64,000 nucleotides of DNA from Lactococcus taiwanensis (GTDB lineage Bacteria > Bacillota > Bacilli > Lactobacillales > Streptococcaceae), in the NCBI RefSeq assembly GCF_014905395.1, contig NZ_BNDT01000005.1, positions 1 to 64,000 of the forward strand. The letters run 5' to 3'. A program made the position numbers and the translations under genes. The notes under the pieces are model-generated. The model made no database searches. It saw only the letters and a program-made list of their open reading frames with translations, and was not told the DNA's origin. Positions 44,956-56,954 of this stretch are shown piece by piece. How positions within the stretch are numbered: position 1 is the stretch's first letter; the number at the start of each line of letters is the position of its first letter.

Positions 44956-45333
44956 ATGACAAAAACCTATAAAATCTCAGAAATTAGTTCACTGACAGGC
45001 CTGTCAGTAACAACCTTACAATATTATGAAGACTTAGATCTCTTAAAACCTCAGCACAGTGACAGCAATTGCCACGAATTCACCCAACGAGATTTAGCAT
45101 GGCTTGATTTTATCAAACGAGCCTTGGCCACAGGGATGCCGTTAGCAAAAATCCAAGAATACGCCAAACTGCGTGAGCAAGGTGATGGCACCATCATTCA
45201 GCGAATTGGACTTTTAGTTGAGCAAGAGCGGGTCTTGCGCGGACAAATCGCAGAGCTTGAAGCACATTTGGATTTTATTTTACAAAAAAAGCATGGCTAC
45301 TATGATCACTTACAAAAAAACTCAGAGCGCTAA
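44956..45333 (+). CDS. MerR family transcriptional regulator
   Basis: 125 residues: MerR winged-helix at the N-terminus (YKISEISSLTGLSVTTLQYYEDLDLL), then HEFTQRDLAWLDFI, and a dimerisation coiled coil (85-120). No cysteine cluster for metal sensing, so it belongs to the YfmP/AdhR-like group of stress regulators. The recognition helix region LTGLSVTT is itself encoded by a perfect repeat copy (44991-45008). Its stop overlaps the stop of the convergent DUF915 gene. Confidence 0.9.
   Translation: MTKTYKISEISSLTGLSVTTLQYYEDLDLLKPQHSDSNCHEFTQRDLAWLDFIKRALATGMPLAKIQEYAKLREQGDGTIIQRIGLLVEQERVLRGQIAELEAHLDFILQKKHGYYDHLQKNSER
44991..45008. repeat. ACTGAC-N6-GTCAGT repeat, copy 26 (coding)
   Basis: Perfect arms, spacer AGGCCT (whole 18 bp palindromic), in the helix-turn-helix of the MerR regulator; read as LTGLSV. 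Confidence 0.95.
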
Positions 45334-45349
45334 GTCTGAGTTTTTGATT
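45313..45349. terminator. Bidirectional terminator MerR/DUF915
   Basis: ACTCAGA/TCTGAGT stem with A-run and T-run, covering both convergent stop codons. Confidence 0.85.
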
Positions 45350-46265
45350 TTCCAAAAAGGAAAGTTTTGATGTAAGCAAGTGCTGTGGGATTATTTTTAT
45401 CAGCTGCGTGCTTCACCACGCTCGGATAAATGCGCCAAGTTACTGGATTACCATTTTCTTTAAAGAAATGATAGACAGAAAAGCCATCGGCCCAAGGTAC
45501 TGTACCATCCGTTTGCATGAGCGCATTATAATCTCCCATGAGCAACAAAGTTTTTGTCTTAGAGGAGAGGCGTTGGTAATGTTTGGCGATGTACTGGTAC
45601 ATCGGTGTTTGAGCACTTGGGCCTGTTTCAAGCACTTGTGCTAATGTTTCCCCCGCTTGTAAAGGGGTCTCGCTATTGTACTCTCCATCAAGCGATACAA
45701 ATTTTTTGACCCTTGGAAAGTTGGGATTGCCCCCTGTATCAATCATATAGTAAAGCGCACCTGTCCCACCTGAAGAAAAGCCGACAAGGTTAATTGCGGG
45801 GACTCTGTAATGCTTAGTCAAATAAGTCATCATTTTTTGAAGGGCAATCGAGTATGATTCTCCCGCGGACGTCCCCTTGACCGTATTAAAATCAATCTGT
45901 GGAAAATGATTCGTTTGAGCAATATTTCCCGAAATCGTTAGCGCATTGTTCCGTCCAATATCCACTGCAAAACTTAACGGTGCTGACTTTGCAACCTGTT
46001 GAGGCGCTACCCGCGCCATCATGTCAAATAAATCTGTGGCACTTCCCCCCGATCCCCCGATATAAATCGTCGGGTAAATGACCTGCTTACTTTTTTTATT
46101 TTTACTAATTTGGGAATGGGGTACTTCTTTAACTAAGTGATAATGCCCCATTTTCAAAAATCCCCAGAATGTACAACTCGCAATAACGAGTGTCGCACTC
46201 ACCGTCATAATAGCCGTCACGATCCGCCGCTTCTGGCTTCTTTTTCTTGGACTCTGTTTTTTCAT
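45330..46265 (-). CDS. Alpha/beta hydrolase, DUF915 family, membrane-anchored
   Basis: 311 residues: N-terminal membrane anchor (about 13-37) or uncleaved signal, then an alpha/beta-hydrolase domain with IYIGGSGGSATD near 68 and the nucleophile elbow GFSSGGTGA near 163; a C-terminal His near 290 (KHAADKNN) completes a triad. DUF915 proteins are common in lactic acid bacteria and their substrate is unknown. The catalytic part is probably outside the cell. Confidence 0.85.
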   Translation of the reverse strand: MKKQSPRKRSQKRRIVTAIMTVSATLVIASCTFWGFLKMGHYHLVKEVPHSQISKNKKSKQVIYPTIYIGGSGGSATDLFDMMARVAPQQVAKSAPLSFAVDIGRNNALTISGNIAQTNHFPQIDFNTVKGTSAGESYSIALQKMMTYLTKHYRVPAINLVGFSSGGTGALYYMIDTGGNPNFPRVKKFVSLDGEYNSETPLQAGETLAQVLETGPSAQTPMYQYIAKHYQRLSSKTKTLLLMGDYNALMQTDGTVPWADGFSVYHFFKENGNPVTWRIYPSVVKHAADKNNPTALAYIKTFLFGKSKTQT

Positions 46266-46310
46266 AAAGATATTATAACAAAATTTGACATTTTATTTTT
46301 AAAGATTAAA

Positions 46311-46344
46311 AAAAAGTTACTGACAGGGCTGTCAGTAACTTTTT
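46311..46344 (-). terminator. Terminator of galE built on repeat copy 27
   Basis: AAAAAGTTACTGACAG paired with CTGTCAGTAACTTTTT, a 34-base near-perfect dyad; bidirectional. Confidence 0.88.
46319..46336. repeat. ACTGAC-N6-GTCAGT repeat, copy 27
   Basis: Perfect arms, spacer AGGGCT, 36 bases beyond the galE stop. Confidence 0.95.
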
Positions 46345-46371
46345 ATTCTATTTTTTAGTGCACTACTAATT

Positions 46372-47352
46372 TTAATAACCTTTGGGATGGCTTTGATGCC
46401 ATTTCCAAGCGTTGGTAATGATGTGTTCCAAATCATGTTGGACTTTCCAGCCCAAAATTTCGCCTGCTTTGGTGGAATCTGCCACCAGTTCATCAGGATC
46501 TCCTGGGCGACGTTCGCCCATTTGACTTGGAATCGCATGACCAGTGACTTTGCGCGCTGTTTCCAACACTTCCAGATTAGAATAGCCTTTGCTTGAACCC
46601 AGATTAAATTGGTCAGATTTACCGCCCGCTTTGAGGTACTCAAGCGCTTTGATGTGGGCATCAATCAAGTCTTCCATGTCAATGTAGTCGCGAATGCAAG
46701 TCCCGTCTGGTGTATTATAGTCGTCGCCATAAATCGTGATAAACTCACGTTGTCCCAGCGCCGTTTGCAAAATAATCGGAATCAAATGCGTTTCATTTTT
46801 GTGGGCTTCGCCAATGGAGCCGTCGTCTTTAGCACCCGCCACATTGAAATAACGCAGAGCCACATAAGTCATGTCCGTTGCCTCAGACTGCCATTTCATC
46901 ATTTTTTCCATGATGAGCTTAGACTCGCCATAAGGATTGATGGGTTTTTGCGGTGTTTTTTCAGAAATTGGCGAATGCTCTGGAATGCCAAAAGTCGCTG
47001 CTGTACTTGAAAAGACGATATGCTTCACGCCAAATTCTTCCATGGTTTCAAGAATGACTTGTGCCCCACCAACATTGTTGTTGAAATACATGAGCGGTTT
47101 TTGCATCGACTCACCCACTAAGCTGTAAGCGCAAAAGTGCATGATTCCTTCGATATTTTCTTTTTCAAATACACTCGCAAGAAAACTGTGATCACGTACA
47201 TCTCCTTCGTAAAAGCGCACATCAGCAGGAACAGCTTCACGGTGACCTGTCACCAAATTATCTACGACAGCGACATCGTAACCCTTTTCTACCAACATCG
47301 CTACCGCATGGCTCCCAACATAGCCTGCACCCCCAAGTACTAATACAGTCAT
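46372..47352 (-). CDS. galE: UDP-glucose 4-epimerase
   Basis: Leloir pathway enzyme, NAD-dependent. 326 residues: [14 protein letters not shown] motif near 7, SDR catalytic Ser and Tyr (SSTAATFG near 117; YGESK near 142), RYFNVAGA near 170 and the C-terminal YSNLEVLE region. It is the last gene of the galactose/lactose cluster, 140 bases after lacZ, and a cre-like site (47393-47406) lies in that gap. Confidence 0.97.
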   Translation of the reverse strand: MTVLVLGGAGYVGSHAVAMLVEKGYDVAVVDNLVTGHREAVPADVRFYEGDVRDHSFLASVFEKENIEGIMHFCAYSLVGESMQKPLMYFNNNVGGAQVILETMEEFGVKHIVFSSTAATFGIPEHSPISEKTPQKPINPYGESKLIMEKMMKWQSEATDMTYVALRYFNVAGAKDDGSIGEAHKNETHLIPIILQTALGQREFITIYGDDYNTPDGTCIRDYIDMEDLIDAHIKALEYLKAGGKSDQFNLGSSKGYSNLEVLETARKVTGHAIPSQMGERRPGDPDELVADSTKAGEILGWKVQHDLEHIITNAWKWHQSHPKGY

Positions 47353-47392
47353 AATCCACTTCCTATCCTTTTTATTTGATTCTATTTTATCA

Positions 47393-47406
47393 TAAAAGCG
47401 CTTGGA
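47393..47406 (-). promoter_or_regulatory. Cre-like site between lacZ and galE
   Basis: TAAAAGCGCTTGGA has the GCGC core and most positions of the strong palindromic cre TGAAAGCGCTTTCA. Two key positions differ, so this is tentative. Confidence 0.4.
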
Positions 47407-47492
47407 AATCGTTCCATCCTCATCTCCATTTAGCGAATACGTTTTCTTTTTTCTTCTGTCTCATGCCTAAATGGTGCTCGTTTTAAAAAGAG

Positions 47493-50546
<3,054 letters not shown>

Positions 50547-50564
50547 TCAGCGTGACGATTGACT

Positions 50565-50625
50565 AAAAAAACTAGCGTGTTGGATCATGCCCAAGAGCTG
50601 GGTTATCAACAACATGCTAGTTTTT
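50565..50625. terminator. Large terminator-like hairpin between galT and lacZ
   Basis: AAAACTAGC-G-TGTTG pairs with CAACA...TGCTAGTTTT around an inner CCCA/TGGG hairpin, with T-runs on both sides. On the minus strand it would end or attenuate galT transcripts before lacZ. Confidence 0.75.
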
Positions 50626-50654
50626 CTCAGCCGTTCTTCTCTGTCTTCATTTTT

Positions 50655-52154
50655 TTAGTTGTCTTCATTGATGAAGTTGACAAACTTTATAAATCCTGCT
50701 TGTCCAGGTGCATCATCTTTAAAGACTCCTGCATCTTGTAAAACTTCTTCAAAAACAGCACCGACAGCTTGTTCCACTAATTCATGAACCCCTTGTGAAG
50801 TGATTGACTCCGTGGCTTTTAACTTTTCTGCCCAAGTTCGGTGAATTTCTTTCATCTCATTTGGTTCGTCCAACAAATACTTTTCAACTTCTTTGAGTTC
50901 TGCCTTCAGACGTGGCGGCAAAATGGCTAGCCCCATTACTTCTATCAGGCCAATATTTTCTTTTTTTATGTGATGTAGCTCTTGGTGAGGATGAAAAATG
51001 CCATCAGGATATTCTTCACTTGTACTGTTATCTCGTAAGACAAGATCAAGACAATACTCCGTCCCTTTTCTACTTGCAATAGGCGTAATGGTGTGATGGA
51101 GAATCCCCTCTTTGTCAACCGCTGTGATATCCAGTTCTTTATCACTATAACGTTGCCATTTTTCAAGAATTTCACTGCTTGCCTCAAGGAGTTCTGCTTT
51201 ATCACGACTCTGGAGGCGTAAAACAGACATTGGCCAGTTTAATATTCCAGCCTTAACTTTTGGATAATGTACCAACTTGATCGGGGTACGAACGCTCGCT
51301 TTTAACATCGGAAACTGATGACGTCCTGCTTGATAATGATCATGGGTTAAGATGGATCCTCCCACAATTGGCAAATCTGCATTAGACCCAATCATATAGT
51401 GAGGGAAAACCTCAAGAAAAGCGAGGAGATTTTCAAAAGCCTTCCGGTTGATTTTCATCGGTTGATGCTTTTCATTAAACACAATTGAGTGTTCATTATA
51501 GTAAGCATAAGGTGAATATTGAAACCCCCAATTTTGGTCGTTAAGACTTAAGCGAATCACGCGATGATTACTTCGTGCCGGGTGATTTCCCCCTCCGTAG
51601 AGTCCTTCGTTTTCCAGACAGAGGGCACATTGCGGATAACTTGAATGGTTTTGCATTTTAGCTGCTGCAATGGCTTTGGGATCTTTTTCTGGTTTTGAAA
51701 GATTAATCGTGATTTCCAAGTCACCATATTTCGTTGGATGTGTAAATGCCAGATTTTTAGCAATATCCCTTGTTTTAACTTGATTAATTTGGCGGGCTAG
51801 GTCATAAAAGTAAGCTGTAGCGTCTTCGGGACGGTCTTGATATTTTTCCCAAAATACTTGGTTAATTCGACTAGGCTTCGGCGTGATGAAATCCATTAAA
51901 GCCGCTTCATAAAACTCACCTGTAGTGACATCATATTGTTTATTTTCTCTGGCTTCATCTAACAGTTTATCCATCAAAAGTAAGGCATCTTGCTCATGTT
52001 GATGTTTTTCTGGTTCTTTCCAATCCGCCATGCCTAGAAAATGCAGGAGTTGATTACGCAAGTAGATGCTGTCCATCGCTTCAATCGCTCCATTATTTAC
52101 CGCCAACTCTACAAAATCTTGAATGGTTTGATATATTGACATTTCTACTTCCAA
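50655..52154 (-). CDS. galT: Galactose-1-phosphate uridylyltransferase, Firmicute type
   Basis: Exchanges UMP between UDP-glucose and galactose 1-phosphate. 499 residues, the longer class typical of lactobacilli and streptococci (the enteric type is about 350). Landmarks are MQNHSSYPQCALCLENEGLYGG near 170, GSILTHDHYQAGRHQFPM near 268 with the active-site histidines, and LHHTITPIASRKG near 350. It follows galK with a 68-base gap that holds a small hairpin (52175-52200). Confidence 0.96.
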   Translation of the reverse strand: MEVEMSIYQTIQDFVELAVNNGAIEAMDSIYLRNQLLHFLGMADWKEPEKHQHEQDALLLMDKLLDEARENKQYDVTTGEFYEAALMDFITPKPSRINQVFWEKYQDRPEDATAYFYDLARQINQVKTRDIAKNLAFTHPTKYGDLEITINLSKPEKDPKAIAAAKMQNHSSYPQCALCLENEGLYGGGNHPARSNHRVIRLSLNDQNWGFQYSPYAYYNEHSIVFNEKHQPMKINRKAFENLLAFLEVFPHYMIGSNADLPIVGGSILTHDHYQAGRHQFPMLKASVRTPIKLVHYPKVKAGILNWPMSVLRLQSRDKAELLEASSEILEKWQRYSDKELDITAVDKEGILHHTITPIASRKGTEYCLDLVLRDNSTSEEYPDGIFHPHQELHHIKKENIGLIEVMGLAILPPRLKAELKEVEKYLLDEPNEMKEIHRTWAEKLKATESITSQGVHELVEQAVGAVFEEVLQDAGVFKDDAPGQAGFIKFVNFINEDN

Positions 52155-52222
52155 TCTAAATCATTATTTTCCCACGAAGGTAAAACTTAAGCGTGGGTGC
52201 TCTTTTTTTGTGAGCTTTTTAG

Positions 52223-53422
52223 TTATTCAACATCTAATTTGGTAGAGCCTGATCCAATTTGGGCTACATAGAAGCTTGCAGGGTATCCCACTACTTTTTC
52301 ATAAGTTTCCCCTACAGCCTTTTCAAAACTAGGAACATTATCATGAGCCACAAGAGCTATGGCACAGCCACCAAAACCTGCCCCTGTCATCCGAGCGCCA
52401 AGCACACCAGGTTGCTTTTGCGCGGTTTCAGCAAGTGTGTCAAGTTCAAGTCCTGTTACTTCATAGTCATTTTTGAGTGAAGCATGAGAGGCGTTCAGCA
52501 GTTCACCAAATTTCGTCAAATTACCAGCCACAAAAGCTTTTTGAGCAACTTTTGTGCGATTGTTTTCATAGACAGCATGGCGCGCCCGTTTAATCAATGT
52601 TTCATCCCCAATCAAAGCGGTATTTGCGTCAAATTCTTCATTGGAAAGTTCACCGAGCGACTGGATATTGAGTTTTGTTTGCATCCGTTTGAGCGCTTCA
52701 CGCGTTTCAGCGAAACGTTCATTATATTTAGACTCTGTTAAAGCGCGAGGCTTATTCGTATTCATAATAACAATGTCATAATCACGTAATTCGACAGGGA
52801 CCATTTCGTATTTCAAGGTATTACAATCCAACAAAATGGCTTTTTTAACTTCCCCAAAACCAATAGCAAACTGGTCCAAAATCCCTGAGTTTACTCCGAT
52901 AAAATCATTCTCCGTTTTTTGACCAAGTTGGACAAGCTCAAGTCGAGGAACATTGAGCTTAAAGAGGTCATCCAACACGACACCAACCAAAAGTTCTAGT
53001 GAGGCAGAAGATGAGAGCCCTGAAGCTGTAGGAATTTCTCCCTTGATAAGGAGTTCAAAGCCTCGATCAATGGTGTAGCCTGCATTTTGTAACATGGTCA
53101 TCATGCCTTTAACATAATTTGCCCAGCTCTCCCCATCTTTATGATGACTATCTGCAAGATCAAACTCTATAACACCTGCTTCAGGAAAATTTTCAGAGTA
53201 AAGTTTGATTTTTTGATCGGCTCTTAAACGCGCAAGGCCTGTGGTACCGATGGTGATTGAAGCTGGAAATACGTAACCCCCATTATAATCGGTATGTTCA
53301 CCAATAAGATTAATGCGACCAGGACTAAAGAAATATTCAAGATCTGCTGTTCCCCCAAAAACATGGTTAAAACGTTCTGTTAAGGCTGATAAGATTGTAC
53401 TATTTTCTACAACTACTGACAT
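52223..53422 (-). CDS. galK: Galactokinase
   Basis: Phosphorylates galactose with ATP (GHMP kinase). 399 residues: the galactokinase signature [19 protein letters not shown] near 33, the GHMP ATP loop [18 protein letters not shown] near 130 and [17 protein letters not shown] near 345. Four bases separate it from galM, so they are co-translated. Confidence 0.97.
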   Translation of the reverse strand: MSVVVENSTILSALTERFNHVFGGTADLEYFFSPGRINLIGEHTDYNGGYVFPASITIGTTGLARLRADQKIKLYSENFPEAGVIEFDLADSHHKDGESWANYVKGMMTMLQNAGYTIDRGFELLIKGEIPTASGLSSSASLELLVGVVLDDLFKLNVPRLELVQLGQKTENDFIGVNSGILDQFAIGFGEVKKAILLDCNTLKYEMVPVELRDYDIVIMNTNKPRALTESKYNERFAETREALKRMQTKLNIQSLGELSNEEFDANTALIGDETLIKRARHAVYENNRTKVAQKAFVAGNLTKFGELLNASHASLKNDYEVTGLELDTLAETAQKQPGVLGARMTGAGFGGCAIALVAHDNVPSFEKAVGETYEKVVGYPASFYVAQIGSGSTKLDVE

Positions 53423-53425
53423 TTT

Positions 53426-54448
53426 TTATTCTCCTAAATTTACTTTATAGATGGTTGTGGCTTGATAGGTTTCCCCGGCGTTTAAGGTAATGTCGCCTAA
53501 TTCGGGAATTTGGGGTGAACCAGGTGCAACTTGAGTTTCAAAGGTAATTCCACCATGGTGAGCTTCAGGTTTTCCACGATAAACCGTGCCCATGTCACCA
53601 AAATTAGCTGTAAAAATAACGACACTTGGTTGATCGGTATAGGTGGAAACACTAAGTTTTCCTAAAGTCAATCGGGCCTGTTCCTTAGCCAAATTGCGCT
53701 CATCCAGTAAGAAACCATGGTCAAGTCCATCAACAAGTCTGATCTGAGGATCTGAACTTGAAAATACTTCTGAGAGCGTTTGTGGTGTTCTAAAATCAAA
53801 AGGTGTACCTGTTACTTCTACAAGATCGCCCCGGACAACTTGCGATTGATCCAACAAGGGAACATAGCGCGATGCTGCAATCTGTAACTCATGATTATCA
53901 ATGGGTTGGTCTGCTTCACCGTTAAGATTAAAGTACACATGCCCGGTTGGATTGAAAACTGTATCTTTATCAGATACTGCCCGATACTCAATCTTCCATT
54001 CTCCAGCTTCATTGAAAGTATGGATGGTAGTAAAATCAAGATTACCAGGATAACCTCCTTCGCCATCTTTTAAGCGTAAGGTATATTTAACGCCCGCCTC
54101 TTCTTCTTTTTGAAAAGTTTGGGCTTGCCAAATTTGGGATTGTGAAGGATTGGATCCCCCATGAATCGCTTGAGGAAAATCATTTTGTTCCAGTTGAACG
54201 CTTTGACCATTAATAACCACTAAGCCATCTTTAGTCCGTCCTGCGATCCGTCCCACCGTTGCACCTGGGAAAATATCTTTTTCTTGGTATTCTTGTGCAC
54301 AATCAAAACCTAGAACAATATGCTTTCCTTCTACTACCCAATCAACGATGCGCGCGCCATAATTTGTAAAGGCAATGCGCATTCCTTTTTTATTCTCAAT
54401 GGTGAAAAGTTGACTGCCTAACCCAAAATCTGATGTTGTAATTTTCAT
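53426..54448 (-). CDS. galM: Aldose 1-epimerase (galactose mutarotase)
   Basis: Converts beta- to alpha-galactose for GalK. 340 residues from the ATG at 54448 (GGGGAAAAAT upstream; the frame extends back four codons to a TTG). GRIAGRTKDG near 73, QAIHGGSNPSQ near 100 with the first catalytic His, NPTGHVYFNL near 170 with the second, and the C-terminal Glu in ITFETQ near 304 are all visible. Confidence 0.96.
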   Translation of the reverse strand: MKITTSDFGLGSQLFTIENKKGMRIAFTNYGARIVDWVVEGKHIVLGFDCAQEYQEKDIFPGATVGRIAGRTKDGLVVINGQSVQLEQNDFPQAIHGGSNPSQSQIWQAQTFQKEEEAGVKYTLRLKDGEGGYPGNLDFTTIHTFNEAGEWKIEYRAVSDKDTVFNPTGHVYFNLNGEADQPIDNHELQIAASRYVPLLDQSQVVRGDLVEVTGTPFDFRTPQTLSEVFSSSDPQIRLVDGLDHGFLLDERNLAKEQARLTLGKLSVSTYTDQPSVVIFTANFGDMGTVYRGKPEAHHGGITFETQVAPGSPQIPELGDITLNAGETYQATTIYKVNLGE

Positions 54449-54505
54449 ATTTTTCCCCAAATAGAGCTGACTTAAAAATCTAGCTCTTTTCTTTTCTAAG
54501 CACTA

Positions 54506-54523
54506 ACTGACAGTATGGTCCGC
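54506..54523. repeat. Degenerate ACTGAC-N6-GTCAGT repeat, copy 30
   Basis: ACTGAC, spacer AGTATG, GTCCGC (right arm half lost), 30 bases from the perfect copy 31. Possibly a decaying duplicate. Confidence 0.5.
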
Positions 54524-54535
54524 TGGCTCAGGCCA

Positions 54536-54553
54536 ACTGACCACGCTGTCAGT
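54536..54553. repeat. ACTGAC-N6-GTCAGT repeat, copy 31
   Basis: Perfect arms, spacer CACGCT, 8 bases beyond the stop of the GPH transporter; no T-run, so not a terminator. Confidence 0.95.
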
Positions 54554-54560
54554 GAATTTC

Positions 54561-55949
54561 TTATTTGAAACGTTCTTCAAGTTCTGCAACGATTTCTTGG
54601 TGACGTTTTTCTGTCAATTTTACTTTAAATAAGTAAATGGCAAGTGAAATAATCATCAAGATGGCTGGGACGATGAAGGCATAGAGTTTAAAAGTTGCTA
54701 CTCCATAAGTGCGTCCCGCAATATATTTTGAGCCAGTCATTCCCGCTGCAATAGCTACAAAGCCATAGATACCATTTGAAAAGGCTCCCGCAATTTTATC
54801 AAGTAATGGACGCATTGCCAAGGTAACAGCTTCATTTCGGACACCGTTCTTCCATTGACCATACTCAACAGAGTCTGTAATGGTCATCAAAACAGATAAG
54901 AAGACCAATTGGTAAGGTGTTGTTAAAAAGATTAACCCTGCAACAGTCATTGGCACGGAGCTACCAAGTACAAAGAGTGCATAACCAATCAACATAGAAA
55001 TGATTGCCCCAGTCAAGACTTTACGTCGTCCAAATTTTTTCGCCAACATTGGAAACATTGGGACTAAAATGATGGAGCCGATAAAGCCGACAATACCCGT
55101 AATAGAGTAAAGACTCGCATTCCCAATAACAAATGTAAAATTCAAAATCAAAGTGGCTGTAGTGGCAACATAGGCAATAGCAAATAGAATGTAAGAGAGT
55201 GACAACCACATCAACTGGTCATTTTTCATCAGAGCTTTGAAGACGTCTAAGGTATTGGTTTTAGTGCCTTGTTGACGAATAGCAGATTGTTGTTCTTTTG
55301 TTCCCCACGCAGTCACCAAAGCTGAAATTCCTTGAACAAGTGCTGCGATAACCCCAAAGGCGAAGAAGCCGCGCGCCCCTTGCATATGACCACCTTTAGT
55401 AAAAGCAATCGTAATAGGTATAGCTAGAATTGTTGCGCCTTGAGCCCCAATGGCTGAACCAAAACGAGCGAATGTCCCAAGTGTTTCACGTTCAGAATTT
55501 TTTTCTGAAAGGGCGGGAATCATTGACCAAAAAGCAATATCTTTGAAAGAATAAAAGGCATCCAATATGATGAAAGAAATAGTGAATACAATCGCAAACA
55601 ACGTACGGTTATCACTCTTAGCTAAACCAAAGAAATCGGAGAACATCAGCATAATCATCAATGAAGACATGATCCCACCGACCACTAGCCAAGGTTTAAA
55701 TTTCCCCCACCGTGTCTGAGTATTGTCAATGATAGATCCGATGATCGGGTCAAAGATAATTTCAATCAAACGAATAATGACGACTAATCCTGTAACTAAG
55801 GCAATCATAGCATCTTCGTGGGGCGAACCTGCAAACATTTGTGCCGTTACAAAGGCAATGAAAAATGTACTGATTGAGTAATAGTAAACATCATGCCCTA
55901 ACGCACCGAATGCATACGATAAACGTTGTTTCATTTTTCCCTTATTCAT
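54561..55949 (-). CDS. GPH family sugar:cation symporter (lactose/galactose, LacS-like without IIA domain)
   Basis: 462 residues with 12 membrane helices of the glycoside-pentoside-hexuronide family: FGALGHDVYYYSISTFF near 14, the loop DPIIGSIIDNTQTRWGKFKPW near 67 and DSVEYGQWKNGVRNEAVTLAMRPLLDKIAGA near 355. It matches the membrane half of streptococcal LacS but stops before the C-terminal PTS IIA-like domain, so HPr-dependent control of transport is missing. With lacZ and galMKTE downstream, lactose and/or galactose is the likely substrate. Strong AAAGGAGG start. Confidence 0.9.
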   Translation of the reverse strand: MNKGKMKQRLSYAFGALGHDVYYYSISTFFIAFVTAQMFAGSPHEDAMIALVTGLVVIIRLIEIIFDPIIGSIIDNTQTRWGKFKPWLVVGGIMSSLMIMLMFSDFFGLAKSDNRTLFAIVFTISFIILDAFYSFKDIAFWSMIPALSEKNSERETLGTFARFGSAIGAQGATILAIPITIAFTKGGHMQGARGFFAFGVIAALVQGISALVTAWGTKEQQSAIRQQGTKTNTLDVFKALMKNDQLMWLSLSYILFAIAYVATTATLILNFTFVIGNASLYSITGIVGFIGSIILVPMFPMLAKKFGRRKVLTGAIISMLIGYALFVLGSSVPMTVAGLIFLTTPYQLVFLSVLMTITDSVEYGQWKNGVRNEAVTLAMRPLLDKIAGAFSNGIYGFVAIAAGMTGSKYIAGRTYGVATFKLYAFIVPAILMIISLAIYLFKVKLTEKRHQEIVAELEERFK

Positions 55950-55976
55950 GGGAATCCTCCTTTAGATTTCTTTTTT

Positions 55977-55990
55977 TGAAATCGCTCACA
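55977..55990. promoter_or_regulatory. Catabolite-responsive element (cre) at the gal/lac promoter
   Basis: TGAAATCGCTCACA matches TGWNANCGNTNWCA at every position on both strands. It covers the predicted start site, so CcpA would block initiation in the presence of glucose. Confidence 0.85.
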
Positions 55991-55995
55991 TTTAT

Positions 55996-56001
55996 AGTAT
56001 A
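55996..56001 (-). promoter_or_regulatory. -10 box of the gal/lac cluster
   Basis: TATACT on the minus strand. No recognisable -35 at the right spacing, which suggests an activated promoter. Confidence 0.6.
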
Positions 56002-56016
56002 GCACGCTGTATAAAG

Positions 56017-56062
56017 AAAGGGTTTCCAATTTCAGAAGCTTTGTTTGGAAACCTTTCCAAAC
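56017..56062. promoter_or_regulatory. Candidate operators for the RpiR-type regulator
   Basis: GTTTGGAAA-CC-TTTCCAAAC (56043-56062) is a perfect dyad, and a related half-copy AAAGGGTTTCCAAT lies at 56017-56030, overlapping the -35 region of the gal/lac promoter. The regulator gene is directly upstream, so binding by it is a reasonable inference. Confidence 0.55.
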
Positions 56063-56069
56063 TGCCACA

Positions 56070-56102
56070 AAAAAATCACTGACCAGCCTGTCAGTAATTT
56101 TT
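56070..56102 (-). terminator. Terminator of the RpiR gene built on repeat copy 32
   Basis: On the minus strand AAAATTACTGAC...GTCAGTGATTTTTTT: the repeat plus a T-run. Confidence 0.8.
56078..56095. repeat. ACTGAC-N6-GTCAGT repeat, copy 32
   Basis: Perfect arms, spacer CAGCCT, 6 bases beyond the stop of the RpiR gene. Confidence 0.95.
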
Positions 56103-56841
56103 AAAACTCTTTTTCTTTTTGATAAATCGAGTAAACATCCACAAGGACACGTTCTAAGATAAACAGTGGCAGACGACTATGGACATCCAGGTCAAAATAA
56201 TTAACTTCAAGTCGACTCTTATAACCAATCAAACTAACGTCTGACAGGGCGGTCAGTTCACTTTCTGCATCCGTGGTCAGCGCAATGATTTTCCCCCCTT
56301 GTTGTCTGACCGTCTTTAAGGGGATGTTGATTTCAGGATTTTCACCAGAGAGTGACAGCGCCAGTACTAACTTATCGGCAGTGGCGAACTGTGCATAATA
56401 GGTGATTTGCTCTGGATCATCATAGAGACTGACGGGCTTATGAAAAAGCTGTAACTTACGTAAGAGTTCGTTAGCGACGTTAATCGTCAAACCTCGCGCA
56501 AAAATCAAAATTTCTTTAGCTTCATCCACCATTTTCACGGCTTCCTCGACTTCTTGGGCTGAAATATTATTGATGGTTTGCAAGAGTTCATCCTCATTTT
56601 TCGCAATAGCACTCAAAACTTCTGTGGAAAAACCACTTATCTCGGGTAATTTTTTTTCTCTGATAGAGTAGCGAAATTCACCATAACCCGCAAAACCTTT
56701 TTTCCGTACCGTTCGGTTAACGGTGGACAAAGAAACATGGGCGAGTTCTGCAAGTTCCGAAATAGAAATTTGGGGGATTTTTTCGTAATTTTCCTGAATT
56801 ACTTCCCAAGTATATCGTTCTGCATTGGTTAAATTTGACAT
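56101..56841 (-). CDS. RpiR (MurR/RpiR) family transcriptional regulator
   Basis: 246 residues: N-terminal HTH (about 20-75; ISISELAELAHVSLSTVNRTVRKKGFAGYGEFR) and a C-terminal SIS sugar-phosphate-binding domain (105-235; ILIFARGLTINVANELL, LALSLSGENPEI). It likely senses a sugar phosphate, perhaps galactose 1- or 6-phosphate, and controls the transporter gene downstream on the same strand. Lactococcus lactis uses a LacI-type GalR in this place, so this would be a different control. A repeat copy is in the SIS domain (LTALSD). Confidence 0.9.
   Translation of the reverse strand: MSNLTNAERYTWEVIQENYEKIPQISISELAELAHVSLSTVNRTVRKKGFAGYGEFRYSIREKKLPEISGFSTEVLSAIAKNEDELLQTINNISAQEVEEAVKMVDEAKEILIFARGLTINVANELLRKLQLFHKPVSLYDDPEQITYYAQFATADKLVLALSLSGENPEINIPLKTVRQQGGKIIALTTDAESELTALSDVSLIGYKSRLEVNYFDLDVHSRLPLFILERVLVDVYSIYQKEKEF
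56240..56257. repeat. ACTGAC-N6-GTCAGT repeat, copy 33 (coding)
   Basis: TCTGAC, spacer AGGGCG, GTCAGT, in the RpiR regulator gene; read as LTALSD. Confidence 0.85.
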
Positions 56842-56886
56842 TGTGCGTACTCCATTGATTATAATTCCTGCTGATTAAATTATACC

Positions 56887-56910
56887 ATTTAGCGTTTACA
56901 TTTGCTATAA
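56887..56910 (+). promoter_or_regulatory. Promoter of the aldo-keto reductase gene with cre-like site
   Basis: Extended -10 TGC-TATAAT ends near 56911. ATTTAGCGTTTACA (56887-56900) matches cre at 12 of 14 positions on the minus strand. Confidence 0.5.
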
Positions 56911-56954
56911 TGTTTTTGAAACCGCTTCACAATATTTTTTGAGGAGAACTATTC

